Positions 7,945 to 16,921 of a stretch of DNA of 64,000 nucleotides are shown one piece after another (positions within the stretch are counted from its first letter, which is position 1; the number at the start of each line of letters is the position of its first letter). The translations under genes were made by a program, and so were the position numbers. The notes under the pieces were generated by a model. That model saw nothing but the letters and a program-made list of their open reading frames with translations. It did no database searches and was not told where the DNA came from. Location: the NCBI RefSeq assembly GCF_016595675.1, contig NZ_JAENJH010000013.1:43680-107679 (forward strand), read 5' to 3'. This DNA is from Prauserella cavernicola. GTDB taxonomy: Bacteria; Actinomycetota; Actinomycetes; Mycobacteriales; Pseudonocardiaceae.

Positions 7945-8798
7945 TTCGCCGAAGGCGGGTACACCCGCGTCCAGTCCACTTCGTACAGCGCGGGCTGCAT
8001 GTCCTCACCGTCGAAGTTGTCGAGCTGGATGGTCTGGTGCATCGACGGCGCGCACTGGATGCACTCACGCACGTCGTTGGCGCCGCCCGAGAAGCTGAAC
8101 CACTCCTCGCCGTCGATGAAGCCCTTGATGTGGTCGGCCGTCCACTCCACGGCGACGTTGTGCCACTGCGTCAGGTCCACGCCGCACTGCTGCGCGAACT
8201 CCTGCTGCACCTCGACGTCCGGGTTGTGCGGGTAGTGGATGAACGCCTCGGCGCAGTCCTCGCCGGGCGCCATGTTCTCGAGGTAGTCGTACTCGCCGTC
8301 CTGCGGCCAGCGGTCGGAGTCGGGCCAGAGGATCAGCAGCGGGTGGTACTGCCTGCCGTTGTTCTCTCCGGTCGGCTCCGAGCGCACGCGCGCCTCCCAC
8401 CGGCCGTACTGCTGGCCGAAGGTCGAGCCGATCCAGCCCGAGTCGCCGTTCGCCTCGCCGGTCATCTGGAGCACGCCACCGACGACCCTCGAGTTCTTGT
8501 CACAGCGCTGCCCGTTGCCGTCGTGGCCCGGCCAGCACTCGCCTTCGCCGCCCGCGAGGTTCCACTTCGCCTGGTCGGGCACGGCCGGTTCCTCGGGGGA
8601 GCCGTAGTTGAACTCGTCCGTGCCCTCCTCGATCGGAGCGCCCCATCCGTAGCGTTCGGCCGCGCTGTCGGCCTGTCGCGGCGCCTGTGCGGCACCCTCG
8701 CCGGTCTGGTCCGGCGCCTGCGCGGCGCCGGTGGTGGTGATCAGGAACAGTGCCGCGGCGCCGCAGGCGGCCAGCGCCCTGAGCGATCGAGCCCGCAT
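7941..8798 (-). CDS. Secreted GH16-type glycoside hydrolase
   Basis: This 285-residue secreted protein has a signal peptide (RARSLRALAACGAAALFLI, cleavage near residue 26). Its jelly-roll hydrolase domain carries the GH16 signature ExDxxE as EYDYLE, with Glu169, Asp171 and Glu174 in position to be nucleophile, helper and acid/base. Family 16 enzymes cut beta-1,3/1,4-glucans, agar or similar polysaccharides; the substrate cannot be read here. The C-terminal half has LDNFDGEDMQPALYEVDW, as in beta-glucanase-like members. It appears monocistronic and overlaps the preceding gene tail to tail. Confidence 0.75.
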   Translation of the reverse strand: MRARSLRALAACGAAALFLITTTGAAQAPDQTGEGAAQAPRQADSAAERYGWGAPIEEGTDEFNYGSPEEPAVPDQAKWNLAGGEGECWPGHDGNGQRCDKNSRVVGGVLQMTGEANGDSGWIGSTFGQQYGRWEARVRSEPTGENNGRQYHPLLILWPDSDRWPQDGEYDYLENMAPGEDCAEAFIHYPHNPDVEVQQEFAQQCGVDLTQWHNVAVEWTADHIKGFIDGEEWFSFSGGANDVRECIQCAPSMHQTIQLDNFDGEDMQPALYEVDWTRVYPPSAN

Positions 8799-8886
8799 GT
8801 GAATTCCTCCCCGGATTCAGGTGTGGTCCGGCAGGAAGCGTCGATCAGTCGCCGGTGCCGCGGCAACCGCACTGTCCGGTTGCTGC

Positions 8887-9546
8887 CTACCGGTCCTCGA
8901 GCACGTAGCCGACGCCGCGCACCGTGTGCAGCACCGGTGGCGCACCGAGTTTGCGGCGCAGCTGCGCGATGAGCACATCGAGCACATTGGACGCGGGGGC
9001 CACCAGCTCGTCCCACGCCGCGCCGATCAGCTCCGCGCGCGAGACCGGCTCGCCGTCCGCGCTCAGCAGTCGCTCCAGCACCAGGAACTCTTTGGTGGTC
9101 AGGGAAAGCCGCTCGCCACCGCGGCTCGCCTCGTGGCGCCCGCTGTCGAGCTCGATGTCCGCGACGCGCAGCACCGGCGCGGGCAGTGTGGTGCCCCGGC
9201 GGCACAGGCTGCGCACGCGCGCGACCAGCTCGGCCACGGCGAAGGGCTTCACGAGGTAGTCGTCGCCCCACGTCAGTCCCGCGATGCGGTCGGCGACGGC
9301 GTCGCGCGCGGTGAGGAACAGGACCGGGACGCCCCAGCCGCCCTGGCGCCGCCGCTCCACGTAGTGCAGCGCGTCGCCCGCGGGCAACATCCGGTCGAAC
9401 ACGGCGCAGTCGTAGGCGTTGACGCTCAGCGCCTCGTCGGCCGCGGGGAGATCGGTGGCGGCGTCGACCGCGAACCCCGCACCACGCAGTGACGCCTCGA
9501 CGGCCACCCTGAGGTTCTCGTCGTCCTCGGTGACCAGCACGCGCAC
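8887..9546 (-). CDS. Orphan OmpR-family response regulator with an altered receiver
   Basis: This 219-residue regulator has a receiver domain (acidic pocket Asp8/Asp9, phospho-acceptor Asp51 in VFDRMLP) and a C-terminal winged helix (SLTTKEFLVLERLL, HTVRGVGYVL). No kinase gene is adjacent. It closely resembles the regulator at 13019-13705, sharing YDCAVFDRMLP and PVLFLTARD, so the two are probably duplicates. Where the copy at 13019 reads GGDDYLVKPF, this one reads WGDDYLVKPF with one residue fewer in the loop before the conserved lysine. That may change phosphorylation control. Confidence 0.82.
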   Translation of the reverse strand: MRVLVTEDDENLRVAVEASLRGAGFAVDAATDLPAADEALSVNAYDCAVFDRMLPAGDALHYVERRRQGGWGVPVLFLTARDAVADRIAGLTWGDDYLVKPFAVAELVARVRSLCRRGTTLPAPVLRVADIELDSGRHEASRGGERLSLTTKEFLVLERLLSADGEPVSRAELIGAAWDELVAPASNVLDVLIAQLRRKLGAPPVLHTVRGVGYVLEDR

Positions 9547-9603
9547 CCCTGCACGGTAGCGGTCCGTGCCCGGCCGGGCACGCTCAGGCCCGCCCGGTGT
9601 GGC

Positions 9604-10281
9604 TCAGCTCGCGTGCAGCTCCAGCCAGCCCCGGTCGGCGGCCTTCACCCCGGCCTGGAACCGGCTGCGCGCACCGAGCTTGCTCATGATCGTGGAGACC
9701 ATGCGCCGCACCGTGCGCACCGAGATGCCCAGCCTGGCCGCCGCGGACTCGTCGGTGCAGCCCGCCGAGAGCAGCGACAGCAGCTCGCGCTCGCGCTCGC
9801 CCAGCTCCCCGTCCGCGGGCACCTCGCCCGCCGCGAGCGGCACGGCCGAGGGCCACACGCGCTCGAACAGCTCCACCGACGTGTTGACCACGCTGGGCAG
9901 CTGGAACAGTGCGACCCCGCTCTCGCCCTTGCCGCTGGGCAGTACGGCGAGCTCGCCGTCGATCACCAGTGCCGCCATCGGCACCTCGGGCATCGTGCGC
10001 ACCTCGGCGCCCGCCAGCGCGAGCGCACCGAGCCGGGCCGCGAGCACCGGCGCGGTGCGTGCGCGGTCCGGCAGCAGCACGCGGTAGCGCACTCCGCGGC
10101 GCAGGTTGTGGTGGTCCAGTCCGCGCACCATGGCGATGGGATCACCCGTGCCGAGCGCGCACGGGGCGCTGATGATCACCTCGTGGTCGGCGGCGGCCAG
10201 GTGGGCGTCGATCCCGGCGTGGGTCGGCACGCGCTCCGGTGCGCGCAGCACCGAGACCCGGGACAGGGTGTGGGTGGTCAT
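9604..10281 (-). CDS. LuxR-type regulator with a TrmB/PLD-like N-terminal domain
   Basis: This 225-residue protein has an N-terminal domain (residues 1 to about 150) resembling the C-terminal effector domain of TrmB/PLD-like regulators (RGVRYRVLLPD, AALVIDGELAVLP). A GerE-type helix-turn-helix follows (GCTDESAAARLGISVRTVRR). The start at 10281 has GGAGGGA and overlaps the eccE-like stop by ATGA. It is therefore the third gene of a coupled SARP-EccE-LuxR operon. Regulation of the adjacent secretion locus is an inference from this linkage. Confidence 0.7.
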   Translation of the reverse strand: MTTHTLSRVSVLRAPERVPTHAGIDAHLAAADHEVIISAPCALGTGDPIAMVRGLDHHNLRRGVRYRVLLPDRARTAPVLAARLGALALAGAEVRTMPEVPMAALVIDGELAVLPSGKGESGVALFQLPSVVNTSVELFERVWPSAVPLAAGEVPADGELGERERELLSLLSAGCTDESAAARLGISVRTVRRMVSTIMSKLGARSRFQAGVKAADRGWLELHAS

Positions 10282-11321
10282 GCTGAGCTCCCTCCGATCG
10301 GCAGTGTGGCGGCGAGTGCGGGCGCGTGCCGCCCGTCGAGACGTTCGAGCGCGACGCCGAGCGCGGGCGCCATGCGGGCCAGCTGGTCCACGGCGGCGTC
10401 CACCGCGTGCTCGGTGGTGGCGGCCAGGCGCAGCACCGCGGGCGCGCCGGGCGCGCAGTCCAGCGCCGCGGTGCAGGCCACGGCGGGCACCGACGCGACG
10501 AGGCTCTCCAGTACGGGAAGCCCCTCCCGGCCGGGGCGCGCGGCCAGCCCGGTCACGCGGATTCCGGCCTGCGTCACCGGACCCGCCCGCCAGAAGCGCC
10601 GGTTCTCGCGCAGCGCCTCGCGGCCGGGGCCGGTGTGGCTGAGAGCGGTGATCGTGGCGAGCAGTTCCTGTTCGGTCAGCGGGGCGACGGTCAGGCGCAG
10701 CGCGCGCAGCCTGCGCGACACGCGCCGCACGGTGTTGCCCAGCGCCACGCCGAGGTCCTCGTCGCCGGGAAACGCGGGCTCGCGCTCCGCGCGTACGGCG
10801 AGCCACACCTTGGGCTCCTGCTGGCGGGGACCGCGGTGCAGCACGAGCCGCAGCCGCAGCGCGGGTCCTGGCGCGGCGGGTTCGGGCAGCAGCGAGCCCG
10901 TGAGCGCGGTCCTGGCCAGCTCGGCCGGGTTGGCGCCCGCGGGGCCGAGCACCGTCAGCAGCTCCTCAGGTCGGCTCAGTACCGCCGCCTCGGTGCCCGC
11001 CAGCTCGGCGGTGCGGACCCGCGAGCCCGGGGCGAGCGACTCCAGCAGGGCGAGCGCGCCGGACTGCGCCGGCAGGTCGCGCGCCCTGCGGCGCACCGAG
11101 AGCCGCACCAGCCGTGCGGCCACTGTGGACAGCCACTCGCCGCGGAACCGGGCGGCGCTCGCGGCGAGCAGCACCACACCGGCGGCCGCGACGGGCCACA
11201 CCGTGCCGAGGCCGGTGACGACGAGCACCAGGCTGAGCTGCCAGCACACGATGCGCAGCACGGGCAGCTGCGCCTGCTCGGTCGATGGTGTGGCCGGGGT
11301 TGCCGTCGCTGTCGCCGTCAT
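10278..11321 (-). CDS. eccE: EccE-like type VII secretion component
   Basis: This 347-residue protein has two closely spaced N-terminal membrane segments (about residues 18-58: LRIVCWQLSLVLVVTGLGTV and WPVAAAGVVLLAA). A cytoplasmic domain follows with the typical EccE pattern of RVRTAELAGTEAAVLSRPEELL and a long alpha/beta tail. EccE caps the periphery of the ESX membrane complex in mycobacteria. The gene lies about 11 kb from eccD, overlapping genes for a SARP regulator and a LuxR regulator. EccE sequences diverge strongly, so the call leans on topology and on the eccB, eccC, eccD and mycP genes nearby. Confidence 0.6.
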   Translation of the reverse strand: MTATATATPATPSTEQAQLPVLRIVCWQLSLVLVVTGLGTVWPVAAAGVVLLAASAARFRGEWLSTVAARLVRLSVRRRARDLPAQSGALALLESLAPGSRVRTAELAGTEAAVLSRPEELLTVLGPAGANPAELARTALTGSLLPEPAAPGPALRLRLVLHRGPRQQEPKVWLAVRAEREPAFPGDEDLGVALGNTVRRVSRRLRALRLTVAPLTEQELLATITALSHTGPGREALRENRRFWRAGPVTQAGIRVTGLAARPGREGLPVLESLVASVPAVACTAALDCAPGAPAVLRLAATTEHAVDAAVDQLARMAPALGVALERLDGRHAPALAATLPIGGSSA

Positions 11322-12943
11322 GCCGCCCTGCCTTCCGTGCTCCGGAGCAGCCCGGCCGGTGCGCACCTGCCGCAGCGGGCGAGATGGCGCAGCAGCGCGT
11401 GCTCACGGTGTCCCGCGGGTTCCGCGTCGAGCAGCCCCTCGTCGACGAGCTGCTCCCGTGCCGCGGTGCCCGTCTGGGAGAGGTCGCCCAGTCTGCGCAG
11501 CCGCTCCGGGCCGAGCTGCGCGGCGAGCGAGGTGAGCGTGCCGGCGAACACGCGGCACGGGTCGAACTCGGTCGCGAGCCGCTGCACAGTCCAGTGTGGA
11601 CGCGAGTGCAGGAACGCCGCGGCGTCGCGCACGGCCGCCGACAGGCCGCCGCACTCGCGGGTGATCGCGATGAGGTCGGCGTGGCGCGCGGTGGGCGAGC
11701 CCGCGAGCGTACGGAACAGCTCCACCGCGCTCACGGCGCCCAGCGGGGCGAGCGCGACACGCACGGCGCCGTCGACGTGCCAGCTCCGGTCGCGCGTGGT
11801 CACGATCGTGCGGCAGCCGCCGCCCGCGGGCAGCAGCGGCTCCACCTGTGCGGCGCCGGCCGCGTCGTCGAGCACCAGCAGCACGCGCCGGGTGGCCGTG
11901 ACGTCGCGCCAGCGCGCGGCCCGTTCGTCCACATCGGAGGGAACCGGCACGTCGAACGCGCGCAGCAGCCGGGCCAGCGCGTCGGCCGCGGTCACCGGCC
12001 GGGGACCGGAGCCGTGCAGGCCCACGAAGAGCTGCCCTCCGGGGTAGTGGCGGGCGATCCGGTGCGCGGCGTGCACGGCCAGCGCCGTCTTGCCCGTGCC
12101 CGGCATCCCGTCGACGAGCACCGGGCCCGAGGCCTCGCACACCGCGGCGAGCTCGCGTGTCCGCCCGGTGAAGGCGGGCACGTCGCGAGGCAGCTCCCGG
12201 CGTGGGGCGCCGCCGGCGCAGACGCGGGCGGCACGGGTGAGTTCGGGACCGGGCTCGGCGTCGAGTTCGGTGGCGAGCGCCTCGCTGGCCGCACGGTAGG
12301 CGGTCAGCGCCTCCGCGCGGCGGCCCTGCGCGTGCAGCGCCCGCACCAGCAACGCCCAGGCGCTCTCGCGCAGCGGGTCGGTGGCGGTGAGCTCGCGCAG
12401 CACCGGCACGGCTCCGGCCGCGTCGCCGCGGGCCAGCCGCGCCCCGGCGAGGGTCTCGCGCAGCCGCCGGTGCAGCTCGCCGAAGTGTTCGCCCGCGGAC
12501 GCGGGCAGGTCCAGCCCCTCGAACGCGTCGCCGCGCCACAGCGCCAGTGCCTGCTCGGCCGCGTTCTCCGCCGCCGCGGCGTCGCCGCGCTCGGCGGCCC
12601 GCTGCGCCGTCACCGCGAGCGTGTCGGCCAGCCCGGCGTCGAGCTCGTCGTCGGCCACGCGCAGCCGGTAGGCGCCGGGCCTGCTCTCGATGCGGGGCGC
12701 CTCGCCCTCGGTGGCGGGCAGGACCCGGCGCAGCTGCCAGACATAGGTCTTGAGGTTCGACTCCGCCGAGGCGGGTGCGGCCTGTTCCTGCCAGGTGCTC
12801 GTGATCAGCTGTTCCACGCCGACCCAGGCGTTAGGCTGCACCAGCAGAGCCGCCAGTACCGCGGCGGGCTTGCCGGCGCCGAGTCGCACGGCCGCGCCGT
12901 CGCGACCGCGTACCTCGAGAGGGCCCAGGACAAGGAACAGCAC
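11318..12943 (-). CDS. AfsR/SARP-type regulator with BTAD and NB-ARC domains
   Basis: This 541-residue protein starts with an OmpR-like DNA-binding domain (residues 1 to about 95: VLGPLEVRG, KPAAVLAALL). A bacterial transcriptional activator domain follows (about 100-245, ending AELDAEPGPEL). An NB-ARC ATPase has Walker A GMPGTGKTALA and Walker B RRVLLVLDDA. A short winged-helix region closes it (LGPERLRRLGDLSQ); the TPR repeats of full-length AfsR are missing. It leads an operon whose second gene is eccE-like, overlapping by ATGA. SARPs usually activate secondary metabolism; here the linkage suggests control of secretion genes. Confidence 0.85.
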   Translation of the reverse strand: MLFLVLGPLEVRGRDGAAVRLGAGKPAAVLAALLVQPNAWVGVEQLITSTWQEQAAPASAESNLKTYVWQLRRVLPATEGEAPRIESRPGAYRLRVADDELDAGLADTLAVTAQRAAERGDAAAAENAAEQALALWRGDAFEGLDLPASAGEHFGELHRRLRETLAGARLARGDAAGAVPVLRELTATDPLRESAWALLVRALHAQGRRAEALTAYRAASEALATELDAEPGPELTRAARVCAGGAPRRELPRDVPAFTGRTRELAAVCEASGPVLVDGMPGTGKTALAVHAAHRIARHYPGGQLFVGLHGSGPRPVTAADALARLLRAFDVPVPSDVDERAARWRDVTATRRVLLVLDDAAGAAQVEPLLPAGGGCRTIVTTRDRSWHVDGAVRVALAPLGAVSAVELFRTLAGSPTARHADLIAITRECGGLSAAVRDAAAFLHSRPHWTVQRLATEFDPCRVFAGTLTSLAAQLGPERLRRLGDLSQTGTAAREQLVDEGLLDAEPAGHREHALLRHLARCGRCAPAGLLRSTEGRAA

Positions 12944-13018
12944 CGTGCACGCACCTTTCGTTCGGATCGGCAGCGCTGGGTCTGGCCTTTACGATCTCTG
13001 GGTGCACATGAGGATCCG

Positions 13019-13705
13019 ATGACACGAGCCGCCCAGACCTCACCCGCACGGGTGATCGTGATCGAGGACGACGAGGATCTCCGGCTGGCCGTGAGCACCG
13101 AGCTGACAGCTTCTGGCCTGCGGGTTGACACCGCCGCCGACCTCGCGGCAGCCGACGCGGCGCTGAGCGCGGCCGACTACGACTGCGCCGTGTTCGACCG
13201 GATGCTGCCCGACGGCGACGCCATCGGTTTCGTGCACCGACGCAGGCAGGCCGGGTGGGCGGTGCCGGTCCTGTTCCTCACCGCGCGCGACTCGCTCGCC
13301 GACCGCGTCGCCGGGTTCGAGCACGGCGGCGACGACTACCTCGTCAAGCCTTTCGCCGTCGCGGAGATGAGCGCGCGCGTGCTGGCGCTGTGCCGCCGTT
13401 CGGGCGCGGGCAGGCCCTCGGTGCTCTCGCACGCCGGGCTGGAGCTCGACTGCGCCCGCAGGCAACTGCGCCGTGACGGTGTGCTGCTGACCCTCACCGA
13501 CAAGGAGTTCGCGGTGCTCGAGTACCTGCTGGCCCGGCCGGAGCAGGCCGTGCCCAGGGGCGAGCTCATCGAACACTGCTGGGACACCACCGCCGACCCG
13601 ATGTCCAATGTGGTGGACGTCGTGGTGCGGCGGCTGCGGCGCAAGCTCGGCGAGCCCGAGCTCGTCCACACCGTGCGCGGTGTCGGCTACCGGCTGGCCT
13701 CGTGA
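13019..13705 (+). CDS. OmpR-family response regulator of a two-component pair
   Basis: This 228-residue regulator has receiver acidic residues Glu16, Asp17 and Asp18 and a phospho-acceptor Asp60 in VFDRMLP, with intact GGDDYLVKPF and a winged helix (TLTDKEFAVLEYLL, HTVRGVGYRL). The ATG at 13019 gives the usual length. Its last bases overlap the GTG of the histidine kinase gene. It is probably a duplicate of the orphan regulator at 8887. Together the two regulators bracket the SARP-EccE-LuxR operon. Confidence 0.88.
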   Translation: MTRAAQTSPARVIVIEDDEDLRLAVSTELTASGLRVDTAADLAAADAALSAADYDCAVFDRMLPDGDAIGFVHRRRQAGWAVPVLFLTARDSLADRVAGFEHGGDDYLVKPFAVAEMSARVLALCRRSGAGRPSVLSHAGLELDCARRQLRRDGVLLTLTDKEFAVLEYLLARPEQAVPRGELIEHCWDTTADPMSNVVDVVVRRLRRKLGEPELVHTVRGVGYRLAS

Positions 13706-14949
13706 ACTCGTCGACCGACCGGCTGCGCAGGCTGCGTCTGCTGCTCACCGCGCTGTTCACGGCGCTCAACGCCGTCGGGCTCATCGTGTTCGCCTGGCTG
13801 ATCCTGGGCGCCGACGCCGAGCACGGCGAACAGCGTCTCGACTCCGAACTGCGCCGCGTCACCTCCACGGTCTCGCGGCTGCTGGACTACGACGGCACGC
13901 TCACGACCGCCAGGGTGTCGACCGACGAGCTGAACTCGCTGTGCCCGCAGTTCGCGGTGATGCCCGGCGGGCTCGAACAGTTCGACGGTCACCTCAGCAA
14001 GCGCTCGTGCGTGCCGGTGGCCGAGGGCACCTACCGCACGCTGGCCGAGGAGGCCTCGGCCGCGGGCCGGTGGATCGCCGGGTACACGCGCGCCACCGAC
14101 GGCAGGCTGCTGCGCTTCGGTGCCGAGCCGTTCCGCGTCTCGACCGGCCAGTTCGGGGTGTCGGTCGTGGCGGTGAGCGACGCCGAACCCGAGCTGGACC
14201 GGCACAACGACATGATCCTGTACGTGATCGGCGGTTGCGTGCTGCTGCTGGCCGCGGTCGGGGGCGCGGGCTGGTTCCTGGCGGGCAGAGCCATCCGGCC
14301 GGCCACGGCCGCGCTGGAACAGCAGGAGGTGCTGCTCGCCGAGACCGCCCACGACCTGCGCACGCCGGTGGCGGCGCTGCGCGCGCTGGCCGAGACCGCG
14401 ATGCGCAACCCCGCGGAGAGTCCCGAGCTGCTGCCGCGCACGGTGCGGCTCGCGGCCAGGATGGGCGGGATCATCGACGACCTGCTGGTGCGCGCCAGAC
14501 TCGCGGCCGGGGTGGAGGTGATCTCGCTGCAGCCGGTGTGGCTCGACCAGCTGGTCACCACCGTCGTCGACGAGACCCCCACCGAGGGCGCCCGGGTGAC
14601 CGTGACGACCGCCCCGACCAGGGTCAACGCCGATCCGGCCCTGGTCCAGCGTGCCGTCAGCAACCTGCTGAACAACGCCCTGCGCTACGGTCGCCAGCCC
14701 GGCGCCGAGGCGATCGTGCACATCACCGTCGCGGGCGGGCGGGTCACCGTCGCCGACCACGGGCCGGGCATCGACCCGTCCGTGGCCGAGAACAACTTCG
14801 ACCGCTTCGCCAGCACCGGTGGTTCGAGTGGTCTGGGCCTGTCCATCGTGCGATGGGTGGCCCAGTCCCACGGCGGCGTGCTGCGCGTCTACAACGCCGA
14901 GGAGGGCGGCGCGATCTTCGAGCTGGCGCTTCCACCTGCTGATTCCTGA
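13702..14949 (+). CDS. Sensor histidine kinase
   Basis: This 415-residue membrane kinase has a first transmembrane segment at about residues 12-36 (LLLTALFTALNAVGLIVF), an extracellular sensing region with two cysteines, and a second segment near 172-195. The phospho-acceptor is His217 in AHDLRTP. The catalytic domain has the N-box NLLNNALRYG, VADHGPGID and SSGLGLSIV. The GTG start overlaps the response-regulator stop. The downstream genes suggest that it monitors the cell envelope; the signal is unknown. Confidence 0.88.
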   Translation: MNSSTDRLRRLRLLLTALFTALNAVGLIVFAWLILGADAEHGEQRLDSELRRVTSTVSRLLDYDGTLTTARVSTDELNSLCPQFAVMPGGLEQFDGHLSKRSCVPVAEGTYRTLAEEASAAGRWIAGYTRATDGRLLRFGAEPFRVSTGQFGVSVVAVSDAEPELDRHNDMILYVIGGCVLLLAAVGGAGWFLAGRAIRPATAALEQQEVLLAETAHDLRTPVAALRALAETAMRNPAESPELLPRTVRLAARMGGIIDDLLVRARLAAGVEVISLQPVWLDQLVTTVVDETPTEGARVTVTTAPTRVNADPALVQRAVSNLLNNALRYGRQPGAEAIVHITVAGGRVTVADHGPGIDPSVAENNFDRFASTGGSSGLGLSIVRWVAQSHGGVLRVYNAEEGGAIFELALPPADS

Positions 14950-15004
14950 TCGACGGTGTATCGAAAGTAGACCATCCGTGTACCTCTTCTCTTATGCTCG
15001 ACGC

Positions 15005-16921
15005 GTGAACGGGACAGGTGTGCGGCGACGGCTCCCTCTGGTGGCGCTGGTCGCCGTCTGCGTCGGGGCCGTGGTCGCCGCCCTCACCTCGGCCAACCAG
15101 CCCGCGACCGGGCTGCAGTTCGTGCAGGAAGGACACTGGGTCGCTCACGCCGACCTGGGGCTGGTCTTCCACGTCAACGGCTCGGCCAAGACCGTCGACG
15201 CGCGCGCGAAGGTGCCCGGCATCGAGCCGGGCAGCCAGGTGGTGCAGGGCGAGACCAGCGGATACGTCGTCGGCGACTCGCGGATCATCGAGTTCGGCAA
15301 GTCGAGCCTCACGGTGGAGCGCAGCCTCACGCCGCCGACCGGGGAGCGCCCGGTGGCCGTGGAGGCGCCCGGTGGTCCGTACCTCGTGTACCGCGAGGCG
15401 GGCACCGTCGTGCGGCTGGGTGATCCCGCCAAGACGATCCCCGCGGGCGGTCAGCTGGCCGACCCGGTGACCACCCCGGACGGGACGCTGTGGCTGCACC
15501 GCGTCGACACCGGGGTGCTCTGCAGCCTGCCCTCCGACGCCGACCGCATCTCGTGCCCCGCCGCGGCGCCGACCGGCCACGACGGCGCGCTGACCGTGGT
15601 GGGCGACGGCCCGGCGTTCGTCGACACCACCGACGACACGCTGCGCAGGGTCAGCGGCGACGGTCTGGGCGAGAAGGCGATGGACCTGGGGTTCGACGTG
15701 CCGGGCTCCGCGCAGGTGGCGCCCGTGGACGCCGCGGGCAAGCTCGCGGTCCTCGACGGTGACGCCGGCCGCCTGCACCTGGTGGACACCTCGGGACTCG
15801 ACGAGGGCCGCTCACCCGGCGCGCCCGTGACGGTCTCGCTGCCCGAGGGCGACTTCGCGCCCCCGACGGTCAGCGGCAACACGGTGGTGCTGCTCGACCG
15901 CGAGGGCAACTCCGTGTTCACCTACGACGGCGACGGCTCCCGCAAGGAGACCGGCGAGGTACCGAAGGAGACGGGCGACCCCCGGCTCACGCGCGGCGCC
16001 GACTCGCGGGTCTACGTCGACGGTGCCGAGGGCGAGCACGTGCTGGTGGTCGACCACGACGGCGCCCTCAACGAGGTGCCCGTGGTGGGCGAGGGCGACG
16101 ATGAGGGTGAGGGTTCGCCCCAGCCGCCGCCGGACGAGCCCGCGCCGCCGCAGGGCGAGCCGGAACGTCAGCCCGACCCGCCGCCACCGCCGCCACCGCC
16201 GCCGTCGAACCCGGACGTGGTGGCCAGCGACGACACCGGCGCTCCCGAGCCGCCGCCGGAGCCCACCGAGGAACCGGCGCCGCCACCCGCGCCGCCGGAA
16301 CCGCCGCCACCACCACCGCCGCCACCGCCCCCGGTGCCGGCGAGCCCGCCCGGCGTTCCGCCGGGTCTCGCGGCGCCGCCCCAGGACGGCAACGTGCTCG
16401 TCTCGTGGGGCGAGGCCCCCGCCAACGGCGCCGCCGTGACGGCGTATCACGTGTCGTGGTCGTCGGCGAACGGTGGCGGAGGGGCGACGAGCCTCGGCGG
16501 CGACGGCCGCTCGACCGTCCTCTCCGGACTCGAACAGGGTGTGGTCTACACCGTCACCGTGGTGGCGGAGAACAGCGCGGGCCGCGGTGCCCCGGCGACG
16601 ACGGAGACGCTGGTGCCGGTGGAGCAGGAGCCCGTCGTCACGGTGGAACGTGGCCGCACGGAGACCTACGACGAGAACTGCGAGGCCCCGGTCTGCGGTC
16701 TGATGCTGGTGACGATGTCCGGCTTCGCGCCGAACACCGACTACACCATCGTCCCTGACTCCTCCGATCCCATCTATAACAACGGCGGGGCGACCTGGAC
16801 CACCGACTCCACCGGTTCGGTGACGTTCGAGGCGTTCCACTATGGCGGTGTCGGTGACACTGTCTGGGTCGTGGTAGACGGGCAGTACAAATCGAACGAG
16901 ATCGTCTGGGTGTCAGGGTGA
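15005..16921 (+). CDS. Membrane-anchored beta-propeller/FN3 protein with a proline-rich stalk
   Basis: This 638-residue protein leads an operon with MoxR, DUF58 and transglutaminase-like genes. After a short cytoplasmic tail it has one membrane segment (about residues 10-32, LVALVAVCVGAVVAALT). A repetitive beta-rich region (about 40-365) may form a propeller. A proline tract of about 90 residues follows with runs of PPPP. Next comes a fibronectin type III domain (about 455-545, APANGAAVTAYHVSW) and a C-terminal beta domain with a Cys pair (NCEAPVCGL). The GTG at 15005 precedes the membrane segment by a sensible distance. Function is unknown; a cell-surface role is inferred. Confidence 0.65.
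   Translation: MNGTGVRRRLPLVALVAVCVGAVVAALTSANQPATGLQFVQEGHWVAHADLGLVFHVNGSAKTVDARAKVPGIEPGSQVVQGETSGYVVGDSRIIEFGKSSLTVERSLTPPTGERPVAVEAPGGPYLVYREAGTVVRLGDPAKTIPAGGQLADPVTTPDGTLWLHRVDTGVLCSLPSDADRISCPAAAPTGHDGALTVVGDGPAFVDTTDDTLRRVSGDGLGEKAMDLGFDVPGSAQVAPVDAAGKLAVLDGDAGRLHLVDTSGLDEGRSPGAPVTVSLPEGDFAPPTVSGNTVVLLDREGNSVFTYDGDGSRKETGEVPKETGDPRLTRGADSRVYVDGAEGEHVLVVDHDGALNEVPVVGEGDDEGEGSPQPPPDEPAPPQGEPERQPDPPPPPPPPPSNPDVVASDDTGAPEPPPEPTEEPAPPPAPPEPPPPPPPPPPPVPASPPGVPPGLAAPPQDGNVLVSWGEAPANGAAVTAYHVSWSSANGGGGATSLGGDGRSTVLSGLEQGVVYTVTVVAENSAGRGAPATTETLVPVEQEPVVTVERGRTETYDENCEAPVCGLMLVTMSGFAPNTDYTIVPDSSDPIYNNGGATWTTDSTGSVTFEAFHYGGVGDTVWVVVDGQYKSNEIVWVSG

Noticed and set aside
16168..16425. Minus-strand glycine-rich frame resembling PE_PGRS
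   Set aside because: It is the exact shadow of the proline tract in the FN3 protein. It has no ribosome site and no start context.
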